A DNA stretch of 64,000 nucleotides from a virus. A model generated the notes under the pieces. It did no database searches. It saw only the letters and a list, made by a program, of their open reading frames with translations, and was not told the origin of the DNA. Position 1 is the first letter of the stretch, and every line of letters begins with the position of its first letter. The stretch spans positions 24,925-88,924 of the IMG/VR virus record IMGVR_UViG_3300034106_006471; one strand, 5' to 3'. This document shows positions 55,765 to 62,980 of the stretch, piece after piece. Both the position numbers and the translations under genes were made by a program.

Positions 55765-57414
55765 TTATGCCTCACATGATGAACAGGTTAAAATACTTCT
55801 TGCTAATTCTTGAGCCGGATTACTAGATCTTTGATAATAGAATGTTTTGATTCCATTTTCCCACCCAAATATTAGTAATTCACTTACCTCTTTAGCTGGA
55901 CAATTGGGAGGAATCATAAGATTTAATGAAACAGCTTGGTCTATATATTTTTGTCTTTGAATGTTTTGGATGACTATTTCTTTTTGACTAATCTCTCCGA
56001 AGGTTTTAAATATATCTTTTTCTTCTTTGCTTAAAAAGCTTAGATGCTGTACACTTCCTCCTCTAACTAGAATATCTTTCCATATTTCTTCTTTATCTTG
56101 ATTTTTATCTTTTAATAATTTTTTAAGGTATGGATTTTTATATGTAAAACTACCTTTTGCTAATTTTTTAACAAAATAATTACTATTTAATGGCTCTATA
56201 CTAGGACTTACTTGACCCAATATAAAACTACTACTTGTTGTAGGAGCAACAGCTAATGTTGTAACATTTCTACGACCGTAGCCTTTTAATAAGTCTGGTT
56301 CGCCAAATAATCCAGCTAACTCAATAGAAGCTTTATCTGCTTTATTTTTGATTGTTTTCCATATTTCTATATTTAGATTCTTAGCAGCCATCGATTCAAA
56401 AGATACCATCTTAGATTGCAATAATGAGTGCCAACCTAAAACACCCATACCTAATGCTCTTTGATTTTTAGCAAAATTATGTGCTGATTCCATAAATTTA
56501 CTATTTGCTGTTTTACGAATAAATTCTTCATTAACAGCATCTAGAAAATAGATTAAGGTTTCTACAGCGTCTGTATCTTTAATCTCATCCCAGTGAAGTA
56601 GATTAAGACTGGATAGTACACAAACAAAGCTGTTACTTTCATCAGAAAATAATTCTATTTCTGAGCATAGATTGCTACTTTTAATTTTTAATCTTTTATC
56701 TTTGTATACTTGAGGAGCATTGTTATTCACATTATCTGCAAACATTAAGTACGGATATCCTGTTTGAAATCTTTTTTGAATAATTTTTGCCCAAATTTTT
56801 CTTTTTTCTTTATCCCCGGATATCATATGTTTCATCCAATCATCAGAAATAGTTACCCCAATACTCATGTTTTGAATATTATGACCTTCTGAACGTATTT
56901 GTAGAAACTCTTCTACATCTGGATGTTCAACAGGAATATATGCGGCAAAAGAACCTCTTCTTGCTGAACCCTGAGAAACAACTTCTGCAACTTTATCAAA
57001 TAATTCCATAAAATGAACTGGACCGCTACTTTCTCCACCTACGCTGATTTTGGCTCCTCGTGGTCTTAGATCGCCAAAATATCCACTTGTACCACCACCC
57101 AATTTGCTCATCATCCCGACTTCTGCCACTTTATTTAAAATACCATCCATAGTATCAGGAATATAAGAGTTAAAACAAGATACTGGCAAACCTCTGTCGT
57201 TTCCAAAATTTGTCCATACTGGGGTGGCTAATGAGTAAAAGCCTTTACTCATATAGTCTTCAAACTTATCAGCAAACCCATCTATATGCAAAATAGTTTG
57301 AGCTGTTTCAGCTATTTGTCTAATTCTAGCTTCTGGAGTAATTCCTTCTTTAAGGTATCCTCTCTCCAAGAAAATGCGACTATGAGAATTTAACCAGTAA
57401 TATTTTTTATTCAT
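55765..57414 (-). CDS. nrdA: Ribonucleotide reductase, large subunit (class I, no ATP cone)
   Basis: 549 aa, shorter than cellular NrdA. The N-terminal ATP-cone domain is absent, so dATP inhibition is probably lost. Active-site features: PVSCFNSYI, SARRGSFAAYI, SSNLCSEIELF (thiyl-region Asn-x-Cys-x-Glu), KTFYYQRSS (radical-transfer Tyr pair) and the C-terminal redox pair CSSC. It reduces NDPs with NrdB. 18 nt separate it from nrdB, in the same direction. Confidence 0.96.
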   Translation of the reverse strand: MNKKYYWLNSHSRIFLERGYLKEGITPEARIRQIAETAQTILHIDGFADKFEDYMSKGFYSLATPVWTNFGNDRGLPVSCFNSYIPDTMDGILNKVAEVGMMSKLGGGTSGYFGDLRPRGAKISVGGESSGPVHFMELFDKVAEVVSQGSARRGSFAAYIPVEHPDVEEFLQIRSEGHNIQNMSIGVTISDDWMKHMISGDKEKRKIWAKIIQKRFQTGYPYLMFADNVNNNAPQVYKDKRLKIKSSNLCSEIELFSDESNSFVCVLSSLNLLHWDEIKDTDAVETLIYFLDAVNEEFIRKTANSKFMESAHNFAKNQRALGMGVLGWHSLLQSKMVSFESMAAKNLNIEIWKTIKNKADKASIELAGLFGEPDLLKGYGRRNVTTLAVAPTTSSSFILGQVSPSIEPLNSNYFVKKLAKGSFTYKNPYLKKLLKDKNQDKEEIWKDILVRGGSVQHLSFLSKEEKDIFKTFGEISQKEIVIQNIQRQKYIDQAVSLNLMIPPNCPAKEVSELLIFGWENGIKTFYYQRSSNPAQELARSILTCSSCEA

Positions 57415-57432
57415 TGTAATCTAAGAGTGTAA

Positions 57433-58404
57433 TTAAAATAAATCTTCTGCATCAAAACTCTGAGAACATTTAGCATATTCAACAGGTCTGCTGTGGAAGA
57501 AATCTGTCATGTTATTTCCTAAGACTTGCTCATCAAACCATGAGGTTTTGGCTATTTCTTCTTCATTTACTTCAAAAATAGGATCATAACCTATTTGTTT
57601 AAGAGATTCATTCATTCTGTTCTTAATAAATTCTTTTAATAAGTTACTATTAAGTTTTTCATGACCATAACCATTTACTATCCATTCTATAATTTGACAT
57701 TCATATTTAACAGCGTCGTTGGCTTCGTGTTGGATCTTTTTTTGTAAATCTTCATCAAATAGTTCTGGGTGTTCCTCTTTAATAGTATTAATAAGTTTGA
57801 TACCTATCATGGCATGTAAATTTTCTTCACGAGAAGTATATTCTACTTGCTTATTTGTGTCTTTCAAAGTATTCTTATATCTACCAAAAAAACTAATAGT
57901 ATAAAATTGAGAAAATAAAGCAATGTTTTCTACAAATAAAGTGAACAGTATTAGTGAGTATATAAATTGTTTTTTATTATTGTCATGAAATTTGTGCAAA
58001 TGTTTTCTTAGATAATTGACTCTGCCTTTTATGATTTCTAGTTTTAGTATGTCGTCAAAAGCATCGTCTATTCCTAGAACTTCTAGTAATCGTTCATAAG
58101 CATCTCCATGAATTACTTCAACATTAGCCATGACGTAACCCATATCGTTAATACTTGGATGAGGAAGATTATCTCCTAGTTTAGCCCAAAACTTTTTAAC
58201 ACTAATTTCTAATTGACCTATTGTAGACAACGCTCTTGTAACAATTTGACGTTCTTGCTCAGTAAGATTTACTTTGAAGTCTTGAGTATCGCTACTAAAA
58301 TTAAACTCTTTATCTGTCCAGAAACCATTATGCATAGCAGATATAAACTCTTGGGTCCAAGGATAATTATCTGGCTTACGGCTGATTTGTTCATCAAAAA
58401 TCAT
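57433..58404 (-). CDS. nrdB: Ribonucleotide reductase, small subunit
   Basis: 323 aa. Ferritin-like helices carry the di-iron ligands: VEVIHGDAYERL (Glu, His, and the radical Tyr four residues after the His), FVENIALFSQF, and REENLHAMIG. The C-terminal tail ends AEDLF, suitable for docking to NrdA. It is placed just after a 47-aa membrane ORF and before nrdA. Confidence 0.96.
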   Translation of the reverse strand: MIFDEQISRKPDNYPWTQEFISAMHNGFWTDKEFNFSSDTQDFKVNLTEQERQIVTRALSTIGQLEISVKKFWAKLGDNLPHPSINDMGYVMANVEVIHGDAYERLLEVLGIDDAFDDILKLEIIKGRVNYLRKHLHKFHDNNKKQFIYSLILFTLFVENIALFSQFYTISFFGRYKNTLKDTNKQVEYTSREENLHAMIGIKLINTIKEEHPELFDEDLQKKIQHEANDAVKYECQIIEWIVNGYGHEKLNSNLLKEFIKNRMNESLKQIGYDPIFEVNEEEIAKTSWFDEQVLGNNMTDFFHSRPVEYAKCSQSFDAEDLF

Positions 58405-58406
58405 AG

Positions 58407-58550
58407 TTATTTGTCTTTCTTTAGTAAGATAGCTAACAAACCTAATATAACCAGATTAGTAAATTCTTTTCCAATCGGATTAAAGTTCTCTACTAGCCAT
58501 AATTGTAGATAATATATTATTGCAAATATACAAAAAAGTATATGCATCAT
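58407..58550 (-). CDS. Small membrane protein (47 aa) between deaminase and nrdB
   Basis: Too short for usual gene calling. ATG 58550 overlaps the deaminase stop (ATGA) and the TAA ends 2 nt before nrdB. MMHILFCIFAIIYYLQLWLV forms one hydrophobic segment; a second (LVILGLLAILL) ends in KKDK. The overlap and intact frame support translation. No function can be assigned. Confidence 0.6.
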   Translation of the reverse strand: MMHILFCIFAIIYYLQLWLVENFNPIGKEFTNLVILGLLAILLKKDK

Positions 58551-59017
58551 ATTACACCATGGAGCTGTCTCAGCCAATCAAGATTTGGTGTTATATAGTG
58601 AATTTTTATACCGCTCATTTCTACAAAAGTATCAAATCTTTTTTTAGCTTCATCATCGAATAGTTTTGTTCCGTGATCATCGATCATATAAACAGTATCT
58701 ATTCCTTCTTGCCACAAAGAAATAATACAATTATTACAGCATTGTCCGGTTACATACGCTGTGCCATTATCTGGTCTAACCACACAATTAGCTAAACTGT
58801 TAATTTCTGAATGTACCATCCAAAAATATTTTTCTGGTCTAGTTAATGGTAGTTTACTATCGTCTAGTCCTTTTGGAAAACCATTGTATCCGACACCTAA
58901 AATTCTATGATTTTTATCCGTAATTACACAACCGTGCTTGGTGTGTACGTCATGACTACGTTGAGCGACTACTTTAGCTAATCCTAAAAAATAGTCGGTC
59001 CATGAAGGTCTAGACAT
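58547..59017 (-). CDS. dCMP deaminase-like protein
   Basis: 156 aa from ATG 59017 (GTG 59023 also possible). Zinc/catalytic motif VHSEINSLAN (about 66-75, His and Glu) and GQCCNNCI (about 91-98, Cys pair). GVGYNGFPKGLDD is the typical dCMP deaminase substrate loop. It makes dUMP from dCMP for thymidylate synthesis. It is the first gene of the nrdB-nrdA-dut unit, behind a clear promoter. Confidence 0.92.
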   Translation of the reverse strand: MSRPSWTDYFLGLAKVVAQRSHDVHTKHGCVITDKNHRILGVGYNGFPKGLDDSKLPLTRPEKYFWMVHSEINSLANCVVRPDNGTAYVTGQCCNNCIISLWQEGIDTVYMIDDHGTKLFDDEAKKRFDTFVEMSGIKIHYITPNLDWLRQLHGVI

Positions 59018-59038
59018 ATTCACGTTTCATATAAAGAA

Positions 59039-59074
59039 TAAAGAAGCCAAAACAACATAGTATTGACTTCTTTA
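59039..59074 (-). promoter_or_regulatory. 8-bp inverted repeat in the deaminase leader
   Basis: TAAAGAAG (59039-59046) pairs perfectly with CTTCTTTA (59067-59074) around a 20-nt loop. It lies between the promoter -10 and the deaminase start codon, so it would be in the 5' leader. It might act as an operator or RNA hairpin; there is no T-run after it. Confidence 0.4.
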
Positions 59075-59076
59075 AG

Positions 59077-59107
59077 ATTATAATATCATGACCAGAAGCT
59101 GGGTCAA
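59077..59107 (-). promoter_or_regulatory. Sigma-70-like promoter for deaminase-nrd operon
   Basis: On the - strand: TTGACC (59107-59102), 16 nt, TATTAT (59085-59080) overlapping TATAAT (59082-59077). The -35 sits on the last codons and stop of the YeaQ-like gene. Same layout as the ssb promoter. Confidence 0.65.
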
Positions 59108-59358
59108 GAAACGTTTTTTGTGAGTTTATTATAAAGAACTAGCGATAGTATAGCGCCGACTACTCCAACCACTACGCCAGCAGGGGATACTGCATTATAT
59201 TGACCAAGCATATACATTATAGCGCCACCCATATAAGATCCTGCTACTCCCAGAGCCACAGTTTTAATGAAGCCGAAATTTTCTTCGCCAGGAACAAGAC
59301 TTTTAGCTATTGATCCAACAAATAGACCATATACGCACCATATTAAAATATTAAACAT
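59104..59358 (-). CDS. GlsB/YeaQ/YmgE-type small membrane protein
   Basis: 84 aa with three hydrophobic segments and Gly-rich turns: ILIWCVYGLFVGSIAKSLVPG, IKTVALGVAGSYMGGAIMYM and GVVVGVVGAILSLVLY. The spacing, with GSIAK and PGEENFGF after the first segment, fits the transglycosylase-associated (YeaQ/GlsB) family. The family name comes from association, and no enzymatic activity is implied. It is unusual in phages; here it lies in a membrane/lysis-like cluster and overlaps its upstream neighbour by 8 nt. Confidence 0.8.
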   Translation of the reverse strand: MFNILIWCVYGLFVGSIAKSLVPGEENFGFIKTVALGVAGSYMGGAIMYMLGQYNAVSPAGVVVGVVGAILSLVLYNKLTKNVS

Positions 59359-59740
59359 GAGCTGCCTCCATTAAAGTTATTGTTTCTGCTGTCGAAAGAT
59401 TGGAACCACACTCTAAAATAGCATTCATAAGTGACACACCGTATTTTTCATATTCTTCTGTTGTTAGTTCTTTTTTCAAAAGTTTTTTAATAGTTCGTTT
59501 TGTAAACCAACTTTTTTGTATACTAGAGCTTTTAATTTCTGTCATCATAAAAGAATATTTATCATTTTTATTTTTAAATAATTTTAATTTACTTTGACGA
59601 CATTCTTGTATGACTCTTACCAAAGTAATAATAATACTTATTATCATTAATATTGCTATAACACTACCAAAAGTTTCTGGAGCATTTGGTACTAGCGATA
59701 ATATCTTTTGAGCTAAAGCTTTTAATTTTTCATTATCCAT
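59351..59740 (-). CDS. Single-pass membrane protein, unknown
   Basis: 129 aa. One hydrophobic segment near residues 25-45 (VIAILMIISIIITLVRVI) followed by a cytosolic, Lys-rich helical domain. Neither catalytic motif nor signal peptidase site is seen. Context suggests a lysis or membrane role. Confidence 0.5.
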   Translation of the reverse strand: MDNEKLKALAQKILSLVPNAPETFGSVIAILMIISIIITLVRVIQECRQSKLKLFKNKNDKYSFMMTEIKSSSIQKSWFTKRTIKKLLKKELTTEEYEKYGVSLMNAILECGSNLSTAETITLMEAAHV

Positions 59741-59744
59741 ATTA

Positions 59745-60005
59745 TTACCTATGCAGAATTACTGATTGTGTTTCTGGTTCACAATATCCACAATCTACTT
59801 TTTTAATATTGTCTCCGCTAATATACCAACCTTTTCCTTTGCATACTGGACAGTTTTTACGTGGATATTTTTTTATACTTTCTGAATGAGTTGCTTTAAT
59901 AATAGCTCCACTCAAAACAACGGAAGCTAAAGTGGAACCCTGATAAGAATTAAAGCTAAACAAACCAATAGAACATATTAAAGAAAATGCTAATAATTTG
60001 TTCAT
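59745..60005 (-). CDS. Small secreted/membrane zinc-binding protein
   Basis: 86 aa from ATG 60005, which overlaps the upstream stop (ATGA). Hydrophobic N-terminus (LLAFSLICSIGLFSFNSY), likely signal peptide or anchor. C-terminal part has CPVCKGKGWYISGDN ... CGYC, a DnaJ-type zinc hairpin (CxxCxGxG). Small proteins of this form occur in phage lysis-like clusters. Function unknown. Confidence 0.6.
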   Translation of the reverse strand: MNKLLAFSLICSIGLFSFNSYQGSTLASVVLSGAIIKATHSESIKKYPRKNCPVCKGKGWYISGDNIKKVDCGYCEPETQSVILHR

Positions 60006-60160
60006 TTTTTTCTCCACCTAGGTTTCCATTTACGATCAGGCTTAACTATATCAATATCTGTTCCTGTTTTATGAGGAACAAATATTTTAATTAATGTTAG
60101 TATAAAAGATAAAACCATTGATAATGCTCTTTCTAGAGCTATTCTATCTAAGAGTTTCAT
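60002..60160 (-). CDS. Small membrane protein (52 aa) after peptidase
   Basis: Not in ordinary ORF lists because of its size. ATG 60160 overlaps the peptidase stop and its TGA overlaps the next ATG; both are ATGA type. One hydrophobic stretch (LSMVLSFILTLIKIFV) is followed by a basic tail (PDRKWKPRWRKK). The geometry resembles small phage membrane proteins in lysis regions. Function unknown. Confidence 0.6.
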   Translation of the reverse strand: MKLLDRIALERALSMVLSFILTLIKIFVPHKTGTDIDIVKPDRKWKPRWRKK

Positions 60161-61083
60161 AAATAATCCTCAAAACCATAAGAAGGAAGTTTTTGAACAG
60201 GAAAACCGTCGAAATTACTAAAAGCATAAGCGGCGTTACCATTTAACATTCCGGCAGCAACATCAGCAGTAATTAAAAATGAACCGTCGGGGATAGGCCC
60301 CCATTCTGGATGGCCACCACTATTCCATTTACCCCAACTATTTTGTACTAAAAAGGCTGGTTCTTTACCAGTATCATCACAGGCTATCCATGCCATAGCA
60401 TGAGCCCATTGTCCTTGTGGCTTTGCGAATCCTTTCTTATCTCTGGTACTACTAAATCCATACATACTACAAACACTAATACCATAACCATTAGCAAGAG
60501 CATCTCTTGCTTCTTCTATTGTACGAACCAAACTTACTGTTTTAATTTGATGATCATTGGATAGATCGATAACTTTATCTGGTAGTCCTCTGCCTCCCCA
60601 TCCCGCTCCTAGACTACCATTATATTTAGTTAAATCTACAATGCCTTTATATTCTTTTCTGACCAGTACTCCGCCGTGTTTACTTACAAATTCTGCTGCT
60701 CTGGCACAACTCATGCCTTCACCAGCATGACCCCTGGCGCCATAGATAGCTTCAGTAGCACCTCGTGCTATCCAACTCTCTCTATCATTATGCACATCAA
60801 TCTCGACAGCTCTTGTTACATCTATGGCGTTTCTTGTAGCATGGCTTACGCAATCACCGGTAGTTTGTCTTTCATTATAAGGATTTTTATCAAATTTATA
60901 AACACTTTTATATGGGGTGCTTAGTTTACCTTTACCACTACCGGCTATTCTTCTGCTACCATCACTGAAATAAGCATATTTAGATACTTCCATTAAATGT
61001 TCAAAGATATGGGGTTCCCACAAACATCCACCAAAACCATTCTTGTATAATTTTAATAATTCTTCTGGAGAATAACGTGGCAT
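60157..61083 (-). CDS. Papain-like (C1) cysteine peptidase
   Basis: 308 aa. Catalytic residues are readable in order: Cys in RQTTGDCVSHATRN (about 77), His in QWAHAMAWI (about 229) and Asn in VQNSWGKWN (about 250). No clear signal peptide. C1-like peptidases occur in phage lysis or virion-entry roles; cleavage of cell-wall peptide bridges or of host proteins cannot be told apart here. It is the largest gene of the - strand membrane cluster, joined by 1-nt TAATG and ATGA overlaps to its neighbours. Confidence 0.85.
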   Translation of the reverse strand: MPRYSPEELLKLYKNGFGGCLWEPHIFEHLMEVSKYAYFSDGSRRIAGSGKGKLSTPYKSVYKFDKNPYNERQTTGDCVSHATRNAIDVTRAVEIDVHNDRESWIARGATEAIYGARGHAGEGMSCARAAEFVSKHGGVLVRKEYKGIVDLTKYNGSLGAGWGGRGLPDKVIDLSNDHQIKTVSLVRTIEEARDALANGYGISVCSMYGFSSTRDKKGFAKPQGQWAHAMAWIACDDTGKEPAFLVQNSWGKWNSGGHPEWGPIPDGSFLITADVAAGMLNGNAAYAFSNFDGFPVQKLPSYGFEDYL

Positions 61084-61574
61084 TATTTACTTCCCTCATT
61101 ACAGGCCCAGGCTAATGCTTTAAAACCATCAACAGCTTTGGCTCTTAACTCTGCTGATAATAAAACCTGATCATCTCCAATAGATGCTACTATCACATCT
61201 TTAGCTTCTTTAGCCAAGTTGACATACTTATCTTTGATATCCAATCTTAGCATCACCCCAGCCAAACTATTAGCTTGACGAATTTCTTCTGTATTTTTAA
61301 CTACCTGATTTTCTCCGTCTAATGAAATTAAAGTTGATAAATCTAAATATAGATCTCTTAATTTGAGACTATCGTTTTTAACAGATGATCCAAAGGATTT
61401 TAGTAGTACTACTAGCTCGTCTGCTTCTTTTCTTATATTGGAGTCTAGTGGAGCTTCTATAATAACAGAATTTGTAGGATTGTTAGATGGTACTAATTTA
61501 GATAAGTCTGGTTTAACTAATCCAACTAGTACCAATAAGGCTCCACAAACTAATAAAATATATTTGAGTTTCAT
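61083..61574 (-). CDS. Membrane-anchored helical protein
   Basis: 163 aa from ATG 61574 (ATGA overlap). An N-terminal hydrophobic segment (LKYILLVCGALLVLVGLV) is followed by a helical periplasm-like domain (RKEADELVVLLKSFGSSVKN and so on). This layout resembles Rz-like spanins or other envelope proteins, but there is no firm motif. It lies directly upstream of the peptidase. Confidence 0.5.
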   Translation of the reverse strand: MKLKYILLVCGALLVLVGLVKPDLSKLVPSNNPTNSVIIEAPLDSNIRKEADELVVLLKSFGSSVKNDSLKLRDLYLDLSTLISLDGENQVVKNTEEIRQANSLAGVMLRLDIKDKYVNLAKEAKDVIVASIGDDQVLLSAELRAKAVDGFKALAWACNEGSK

Positions 61575-61960
61575 AGCTGTGTTTTTTCCTTGCAAGAATT
61601 AGGACTTAAAAATGGAAACATTTGATCAGCAACCTTAATAGCTTCATCACACTTCAATTGAGCTGCTAAATCTCTTGTTTGTTTCCAGCTTACAACAAGT
61701 TTAAAAAAAGTATCTTCTTGAGCAGAAGACTGGCTGTTGTTGGTTACTAGAGGCAGTTTTACTTCTGGTAAGGTATTTGTGTTCGATTTACCCAACAAAA
61801 CCTTGGCCTTATTGACTAAATCACTAACTACTCTTTGTACTGGACTCATTCTATCTTTAAATAAAACAAATAATACTAAAGCAGCACCGGCGTAGAGTGC
61901 TAAATCTGTGGGACCCAGTCTGCTTGCAAAATCACTAAAACTTTCTGTTGCGTAATTCAT
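61571..61960 (-). CDS. Single-pass membrane protein, unknown
   Basis: 129 aa. Hydrophobic segment near residues 20-34 (LALYAGAALVLFVLF), then a charged region and a helical C-terminus containing two Cys (KCDEAI, NSCKEK). It overlaps both neighbours by 4 nt. Envelope or lysis function inferred from context. Confidence 0.5.
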   Translation of the reverse strand: MNYATESFSDFASRLGPTDLALYAGAALVLFVLFKDRMSPVQRVVSDLVNKAKVLLGKSNTNTLPEVKLPLVTNNSQSSAQEDTFFKLVVSWKQTRDLAAQLKCDEAIKVADQMFPFLSPNSCKEKTQL

Positions 61961-62340
61961 GATAATTTAAATACTCCTGTATTTTTGAATATGGTCACAG
62001 TAGCATCAATAGTTGAGCTTACTAAACTCATCAATAATATCTTGATGTACTTTCTTATAATAGGTTGTAAAAATGAAGGTACAAACGGTACATTAACTAT
62101 AATAAAAACACTATCATAAAAAGTTGATAAAAATTCCATGGCTATAGTTTTTTTATCTTTACCAGCTAAATTTGGATAATTAACTTGTATAGTTTGTACA
62201 ATTTCTGCTACTGCTAATTGTAAAATTTTCCACGCTTGATCTAAAGCAACATTTTTAATGTTATTTAGATTTTCTTGGTTGCTTTTTACTAGCTCTTGTA
62301 GTTTTTGATTTAGATTTGGATTTTCTAGTTGTTGTAACAT
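61957..62340 (-). CDS. Membrane-associated hypothetical protein
   Basis: 127 aa from ATG 62340, with AGGTGG 8 nt upstream; GTG 62352 is another option. The first half is helical and amphipathic; the second half has a hydrophobic region (VFIIVNVPFVPSFLQPII ... ILLMSLVSSTI). Its first 80 nt overlap the end of the holin-like gene in another frame, which is unusually long for this cluster. Confidence 0.5.
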   Translation of the reverse strand: MLQQLENPNLNQKLQELVKSNQENLNNIKNVALDQAWKILQLAVAEIVQTIQVNYPNLAGKDKKTIAMEFLSTFYDSVFIIVNVPFVPSFLQPIIRKYIKILLMSLVSSTIDATVTIFKNTGVFKLS

Positions 62341-62650
62341 TATTATTGCCACCTATAAGATTTGTTTCTGTGTTAGTTGTTGTATTAATATTACTATTGC
62401 TATTATTTTGATCACCAATAGTGCCCCACCAAGTTTGTTTAATTTCTTTTCTACTGTTAATATATTTCCAAAGAATGATTAATTGACCGCCAATTAAAAT
62501 AACACTTTCTACTCCATGACTCACATCTCTTATTAGATCTTCTTTTTGACTATTATCTCCGATTAAACCTAATAAATATAATCCACTAAATATAAAGCTG
62601 ACAACTGTAAACCAAAATTCTGAAGTGCGATAACCCGGTTTAATTTTCAT
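62261..62650 (-). CDS. Holin-like membrane protein
   Basis: 129 aa. AAGGAG before the ATG. Opening MKIKPGYRTSEFWFTVVSFI is like phage holins of the type that begin GYKTSEFW. Two hydrophobic segments (TVVSFIFSGLYLLGLIG and SVILIGGQLIILWKYI), an Asn/Thr linker and a strongly basic tail (KSKSKSKTTRASKKQPRKSK). Holins permeabilise the membrane to time lysis. The assignment is by topology and position, not by a definite family match. Confidence 0.6.
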   Translation of the reverse strand: MKIKPGYRTSEFWFTVVSFIFSGLYLLGLIGDNSQKEDLIRDVSHGVESVILIGGQLIILWKYINSRKEIKQTWWGTIGDQNNSNSNINTTTNTETNLIGGNNNVTTTRKSKSKSKTTRASKKQPRKSK

Positions 62651-62708
62651 GTATTATATCTCCTTAATTAGGTATACACCATTAAATAAATATAATCAAT
62701 TTTTACAA
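62651..62708 (-). other. Gap upstream of holin-like gene
   Basis: Contains the AAGGAG site and the 10-mer ATGGTGTATA (62682-62673) shared with the phoH leader. AT-rich; no clear promoter boxes. Confidence 0.25.
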
Positions 62709-62954
62709 CTATAGGGATTCTGCAACTTCTAACAAGAGGTGATTATCTTTGTCGTAAATTTCTATTTTTTTAACTCCTTCGAAGGAAGATACTACTTGAG
62801 CTAATTCTATGGCTGTTTCTTGATTGTTTAAAGAAATCATATTATTTGCTATGGTTTCTTCGGACACTGTAGCTCCAGAGTAATCCGAGAAAGTATATAA
62901 ATTAATATTAAAGTTATTTAAAATAATGTTTTTTATTAGTACAAAATTATTCAT
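62709..62954 (-). CDS. Small hypothetical protein
   Basis: 81 aa with GGAG 8 nt before the ATG. Reads like a small alpha/beta protein (NFVLIKNIILNNFNINLY, VKKIEIYDKDNHLLLEV). No motif recognised. It lies between the adhesin and the holin-like gene. Confidence 0.5.
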   Translation of the reverse strand: MNNFVLIKNIILNNFNINLYTFSDYSGATVSEETIANNMISLNNQETAIELAQVVSSFEGVKKIEIYDKDNHLLLEVAESL

Positions 62955-62980
62955 GATTATTACTACTCCGTATTAAGTGA

